Shown here: positions 59,839-64,000 of the stretch, one piece after another | Layout of the letters: each line of letters starts with the position of its first letter | Numbering within the stretch: position 1 is the first letter of the stretch | Source of the DNA: Geomicrobium sp. JCM 19039 | GTDB taxonomy: Bacteria; Bacillota; Bacilli; Bacillales; Marinococcaceae | Assembly (NCBI RefSeq): GCF_000698145.1 | Contig: NZ_BAXB01000002.1 | Coordinates: 248,001-312,000 of the forward strand | Direction: 5' to 3' | Length of the DNA: 64,000 nucleotides | The notes under the pieces: model-generated | What the model saw: only the letters and a program-made list of their open reading frames with translations | What the model was told of the DNA's origin: nothing | Databases searched by the model: none | Made by a program: the position numbers and the translations under genes

Positions 59839-62667
59839 TATTTTGTTCTCCCTTCATTTCGACCCAATGCTGTATTAATAATCCGCTGTTGTTCGTGTTT
59901 GTGGAAGTTCGGATCCCCTTCAGATGGACTTGAACGGCGACGACGCCTACGTAATCGAGCGTTACGTGATCTGGTAAACTTTCCCGCAAGTATGGATCAA
60001 TATAATTCCATGCGCCCATATTCTTCGGTTCTTCTTGTACCCAAACGGCTGAGGTCACGTTCTTATATTTGTTAAGAATCGTGTTCACTGTCTTGTGAGG
60101 GTATGGGTACAATTCTTCAAACCTGACGATATGGATCTTCTTCGTATCAACGGTGTCATCAATACTTTCATGTAAGTCAATCGCCATTTTACCTGTACAG
60201 AAGACGAGTTTCTCTACTTCATCTTCGTTTCCAAGCGTCTTCGGATCACCAACAATACGATGAAAACGTCCATCGGTAAATGATTCGTTTGAATCGGCTA
60301 GAGATTTGTTTCTTAATAAGCTCTTTGGTGTCATGAGCACAAGCGGTCGAACTTCATCCATCTCCAAGCTCTTCGCTTGTCTTCTAAGGATGTGGAAATA
60401 CTGCGCTGTACTTGACAAGTAAGCAACGTTCCAGTTGTTCTCCGCTGCGAGTGATAAGAAACGTTCGAGACGCGCACTTGAGTGCTCAGGTCCAGAACCT
60501 TCGTAACCATGAGGTAACAACAGCACCATACCTGAACGTTGTCCCCATTTCGCTCTACCCGCTGATAAGAACTGGTCAAACTGGACTTGTGCGGCGTTTG
60601 AGAAATCTCCATATTGTGCTTCCCAAAGTACAAGTGTCTCTGGTGCTTGAACGTTGTACCCGTACTCAAAACCAACAACTGAAGCTTCAGATAGCGGCTA
60701 TTATGCAACGCAAACGATGCTTTCGCCGTTGACAACGTGTGCATTGGTGAATGAATATCACCCGTTTTATGATCGTGCAAAATCAAATGTCTATGATTAA
60801 ACGTTCCACGCTCGGAATCTTGACCCGTCATACGAATTGGAGTTCCATCAGAAATAATCGAAGCAAACGCTAGTGCCTCAGCATGACCCCAATCAATCAC
60901 ACCATCTGTGAACGCTTCTTTTCGACGTTCTAAAATCTTCTTCAGTTTCGGGAATGCCGAAAATCCTTCTGGGTGTTCGAGCAATTCTTCGTTCATCTGC
61001 TTTAGCGTGTCATAATCTACGGCAGTATCCATCTTTGGCAAGCCTTTTTCAATCACTTCAGGCGGGTTCATTTCAGAAACCTCTTTATTCGCCTCGCCTA
61101 CTTTGTCATACTCACGCTTTAGTTTGTCTTGAATGTTTGCTTGCATTTCTTTCGCTTCGTCTTCAGTAATAACACCATCGCCGACAAGTTTTTTCGCATA
61201 CAACGTTCGTGCAGTATCATGATTGCGAATTTGTTCATAAAGCTTCGGTTGTGTTGATGCAGGCTCGTCGGTTTCGTTATGCCCGTATCTACGGTAACCT
61301 ACGAGGTCAATTAAGAAGTCTTTATGGAAACGACGACGGTATTCACAAGCGAGGTGTACAGCAGCGATGCATGAATCAGGATCGTCTGCATTCACGTGAA
61401 TAATTGGAATTTCATAGCCTTTTGCAAGGTCACTTGCATATGTTGTTGATCTTGAATCGTGACTTTCCGTCGTAAACCCAAGCAAGTTATTTGCAATAAT
61501 ATGCAAGGTTCCACCTGTTTGGTATCCTTTAAGACGGCTCAAGTTAAGCGTCTCCGCAATAATGCCTTGACCTGGGAACGCCGCGTCACCGTGGATAAGA
61601 ATGGCGCCTGCTCGTTCCATTTCTTGACTTGGAAATCCGATTTCTGTACGGTTTTCTTGTGCAGCACGCGCATACCCTGCGACAATTGGATCTACATACT
61701 CCAAGTGACTCGGGTTGTTCGCTAATGCAACCGTTGTATATGTTGATTCTTCACCAATTTGCTTATTCGCCCCGAGGTGATACTTAACATCCCCAGTCCA
61801 ACCTTCGCTCAATGACCCTTCAGTTGGTGCTTCTTCTGTATTTGGTGCATGCTTAAATTCAGAGAAAATTAAATGGTAAGGCTTCCCTAATACGTGGGCA
61901 AGCGTACTTAAACGACCGCGATGCGCCATGCCGATCATGATGTCTCTTGCACCATCTTGCATGTAGCTTTGCGTCATTTCTTCAAGCATCGGTACCATCG
62001 CGTCCAATCCCTCAATGGAGAAACGCTTTTGTCCGACAAAGTAACGGTGTAAAAACTGCTCAAAACTTTCGGTTGCAGTAAGCTTTTCAAGGATCGATTT
62101 GCGCTTATCGCTTGACAGCTCTTCGTATATATTACCCGTTTCAACCATCTGATTGAGCCAATTTTTCTCTTCGAGGTCGTGTACATGGTGGAATTCAAAT
62201 GCAATGGATTTGGTGTACATCTGCTTAAGGTGATTAATGGCATCTAAACCATTCCGAACAGTGTTTGGTGCATCTTTACAAAGCATTTCTGCTGGCATTG
62301 ATTTCAGATCATCTTCACTGAGACCATGCTCTTTTGGATCAAGAAACGAAGATTCTTCTCCTGGTTCTTGCAGAGGGTTCATATCCGCCAACAAATGACC
62401 GAATGTCCGAATATTATCGGCAAGTTTAATCGCCGCTGCAACCTTATGCATTGATGATGAGTTCACTTCTTGGCTGTCCATTACTGAAACACCATTAGTC
62501 GTTTCATCCATGGTTGGTGCGCCGTATGCGTCAAACCACGCTTTTAAATCTTCTTCAACTTCATCTGGGTTATCCTTATACACTTCATACATGTCCATCA
62601 CGTACCCTAAGTTCGGTCCGTGAAATGTTTCCCAAGACTTTCCAAGCTTGGAAACCTTTCTGTCCAT
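59838..62667 (-). CDS. odhA: 2-oxoglutarate dehydrogenase E1 component (two frameshifts)
   Basis: E1 is the thiamine-diphosphate enzyme that decarboxylates 2-oxoglutarate. It shows [100 protein letters not shown] (ThDP-Mg site), [16 protein letters not shown] and [16 protein letters not shown]. One base is lost at 60696-60697 and one at 59945-59946; the corrected C-terminus reads [20 protein letters not shown]. Corrected length is about 943 residues (B. subtilis 944). ATG 62667 follows GGAGGTAG. Confidence 0.94.
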
Positions 62668-62967
62668 CTGCTACTACCTCCAACTACACTTGTTTACAAT
62701 CTGTGAATGATGGCCGCTAATTCTACTAAACTTCGTCCTACCGGACAATTCCGATCCACTCAGAATCATCATTCTCCTCATTATTTTCACACACTAAAAT
62801 GACGATATTGCAAAAAGCAAATATCACACACAACAGTCATCCATCAAAAAATTCATTCATGACGAAACTATATCCATATAACATTCATCTGCCATTATAT
62901 GGTGGATCCGTGTTGATCACGGTTAAAACTAATTGCATCATTGCATGAAAAAATGATTGACGTCATT

Positions 62968-62981
62968 TCGTAACGCTTTCA
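62968..62981. promoter_or_regulatory. Possible CcpA (cre) site upstream of odhAB
   Basis: TCGTAACGCTTTCA matches 11 of 14 positions of the cre consensus, with a perfect right half. odhAB is carbon-repressed in bacilli, which makes the site plausible. It lies about 300 bp before the odhA start. The remaining 62668-63147 is AT-rich with no gene that I can support. Confidence 0.3.
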
Positions 62982-63147
62982 CGATACTATTTTAACATGC
63001 TCTGCGAAAGGATACAAAAGATAGAGCAGATTTTGTTTGTTAAACTGACAAACTTTTATTTTCACAACGCAAACGCCGAAAAATTTAGAATATATTACAA
63101 ACGAATGTCGTTTTCCGTCAGAATATTATATTTATACGTCTATCTGT

Positions 63148-63176
63148 TGACAATATGCTACAATATGAGTAAATAT
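63148..63176 (+). promoter_or_regulatory. Promoter of the HAD gene
   Basis: TTGACA (63148-63153) and TAAATA (63171-63176) are separated by 17 bp, about 25 bp before the likely start codon. Confidence 0.55.
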
Positions 63177-63201
63177 ACACTGACAGGAAAGGATGAACAT
63201 T

Positions 63202-63999
63202 GTGCTAAACACATTGATCTTTGACCTCGACGACACATTGCTTTGGGACAAAAAAAGCATCAAAGAATCCTTGCTTGCAACATGCAATGAAGCTTATGCA
63301 CTTGCTGGCGTTGATCCTGAACTACTTTTTGAAGCCGTAAAAGAACGAGCACCAGAAGAGTACAAAAAGCAAAGTTTTTACCCGCTCACTGTAGCTTTAG
63401 GCATTAATCCTTTCGAGGGACTTTGGGGCTCCTTCAATGACGTTCATGACGCCAGGCTTCGGGCGATGGCTGCCGACATTGGTGCTTATCAATTTGATGT
63501 ATGGATGCAAGCATTAAAAAGTGTGGGGAATGAAGACTTATCTCTTGCCCGCAAGCTTTCCAGAACGTTTATTTATTATCGAGAAACTTTGCCTTATGTG
63601 TTTGAGGAAACGTTTGATGTACTCACACAATTAAATAAAGCTTTTCAACTCGTTTTACTTACAAATGGAGCACCTAGCTTGCAATTGAAAAAGCTAGAAA
63701 TGACCCCGGCGCTCGTCCCTTTTTTCAACCGGATTTTCATTTCCGGTTCTTATGGTGTGGGTAAACCTGACTTAGGGTTTTATCAATATGTATTAGGTCA
63801 GCTTGACTTAAAACCAGAGAATGCAGCGATGATCGGCGATAACCTTCATACGGATATAATTGGCGGTAATCAGGCTAAACTAACAACAATATGGTTAAAT
63901 CGCGAAGGTGCAAAAAACGAAACATCAATTACCCCAGACATTGAGATCGTCAGTTTGCGGGAGATGCACGAAGTGGTGGAGCGAATCTCCATCTCATAA
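63202..63999 (+). CDS. HAD-superfamily hydrolase, subfamily IA
   Basis: The 265-residue phosphatase-like protein shows the four HAD motifs: LIFDLDDTLLWD (nucleophile Asp and acid Asp), LVLLTNGAPSLQLKKLE (Thr), SGSYGVGKPDLGFYQYVL (Lys) and AAMIGDNLHTDIIGG (metal Asp). A helical cap lies between residues about 15 and 105. It resembles YjjG/2-haloacid-dehalogenase-type nucleotide phosphatases; the substrate is unknown. I prefer GTG 63202, with AGGAAAGG nine bases upstream; ATG 63193 abuts that site. Confidence 0.85.
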   Translation: MLNTLIFDLDDTLLWDKKSIKESLLATCNEAYALAGVDPELLFEAVKERAPEEYKKQSFYPLTVALGINPFEGLWGSFNDVHDARLRAMAADIGAYQFDVWMQALKSVGNEDLSLARKLSRTFIYYRETLPYVFEETFDVLTQLNKAFQLVLLTNGAPSLQLKKLEMTPALVPFFNRIFISGSYGVGKPDLGFYQYVLGQLDLKPENAAMIGDNLHTDIIGGNQAKLTTIWLNREGAKNETSITPDIEIVSLREMHEVVERISIS

Positions 64000-64000
64000 C

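Overview
The window reads as chromosome of a low-to-mid GC, spore-forming member of the Bacillaceae. The clues are a CotD-type spore coat gene with a sigma-K-like promoter, a B. subtilis-like block (ypsC, rnpB, an RNase H-like gene, gpsB, cotD, yprB, yprA), addBA/sbcDC, parE/parC and odhAB, Shine-Dalgarno sites close to AGGAGG, and a staphyloxanthin-type C30 carotenoid cluster of the kind common in halophilic or alkaliphilic bacilli. I cannot name the genus from sequence alone. I see no prophage, IS element, tRNA, rRNA operon or CRISPR array.

Layout. 0-9 kb: a leftward crtN-crtM-crtP-crtQ-crtO operon followed by an old-yellow-enzyme gene, then an RraA-like gene with a 53-residue membrane peptide. 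9-14 kb: an MFS exporter, a lipoprotein, a DacA/DacF-type carboxypeptidase-kinase-hydrolase operon and a YdjM-like membrane protein. 14-18.5 kb: parE-parC. 18.8-21.4 kb: a Tat-exported two-subunit GMC dehydrogenase. 21.4-31.4 kb: the ypsC to yprA block, an unusual 965-bp spacer with tandem hairpins, and a pabB-pabC fusion. 31.5-38.3 kb: a kynU-kynB-kynA-metallohydrolase operon, recQ and an SDR gene. 38.4-40.2 kb: an ECF sigma factor with an unrecognised internally repeated protein. 40.3-53.1 kb: a five-gene recombination/repair operon (membrane-anchored trypsin-like protease, addB, addA, sbcD, sbcC). 53.2-56.4 kb: small enzymes and unknown proteins. 56.6-58.5 kb: an ABC-F ATPase gene behind a leader peptide and a terminator. 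58.5-64 kb: odhA-odhB and a HAD phosphatase.

How genes work together. CrtM joins two farnesyl diphosphates, CrtN desaturates, CrtP oxidises the terminal methyl, CrtQ glycosylates and CrtO acylates, giving a membrane carotenoid. KynA, KynB and KynU convert tryptophan to anthranilate. AddAB and SbcCD process DNA ends. OdhA and OdhB are E1 and E2 of 2-oxoglutarate dehydrogenase.

Data quality. At least 17 genes, including the essential parE and parC, are interrupted by single-base indels (about 28 in total, mostly one lost base in a short run). Reading across each one restores a protein of normal family length. I treat these as sequencing or assembly errors and give each gene one full-length entry with the break positions. 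The most promising biology is the attenuator-controlled ABC-F gene, the ECF sigma/repeat-protein pair, and the hairpin-rich spacer between cotD and yprB.
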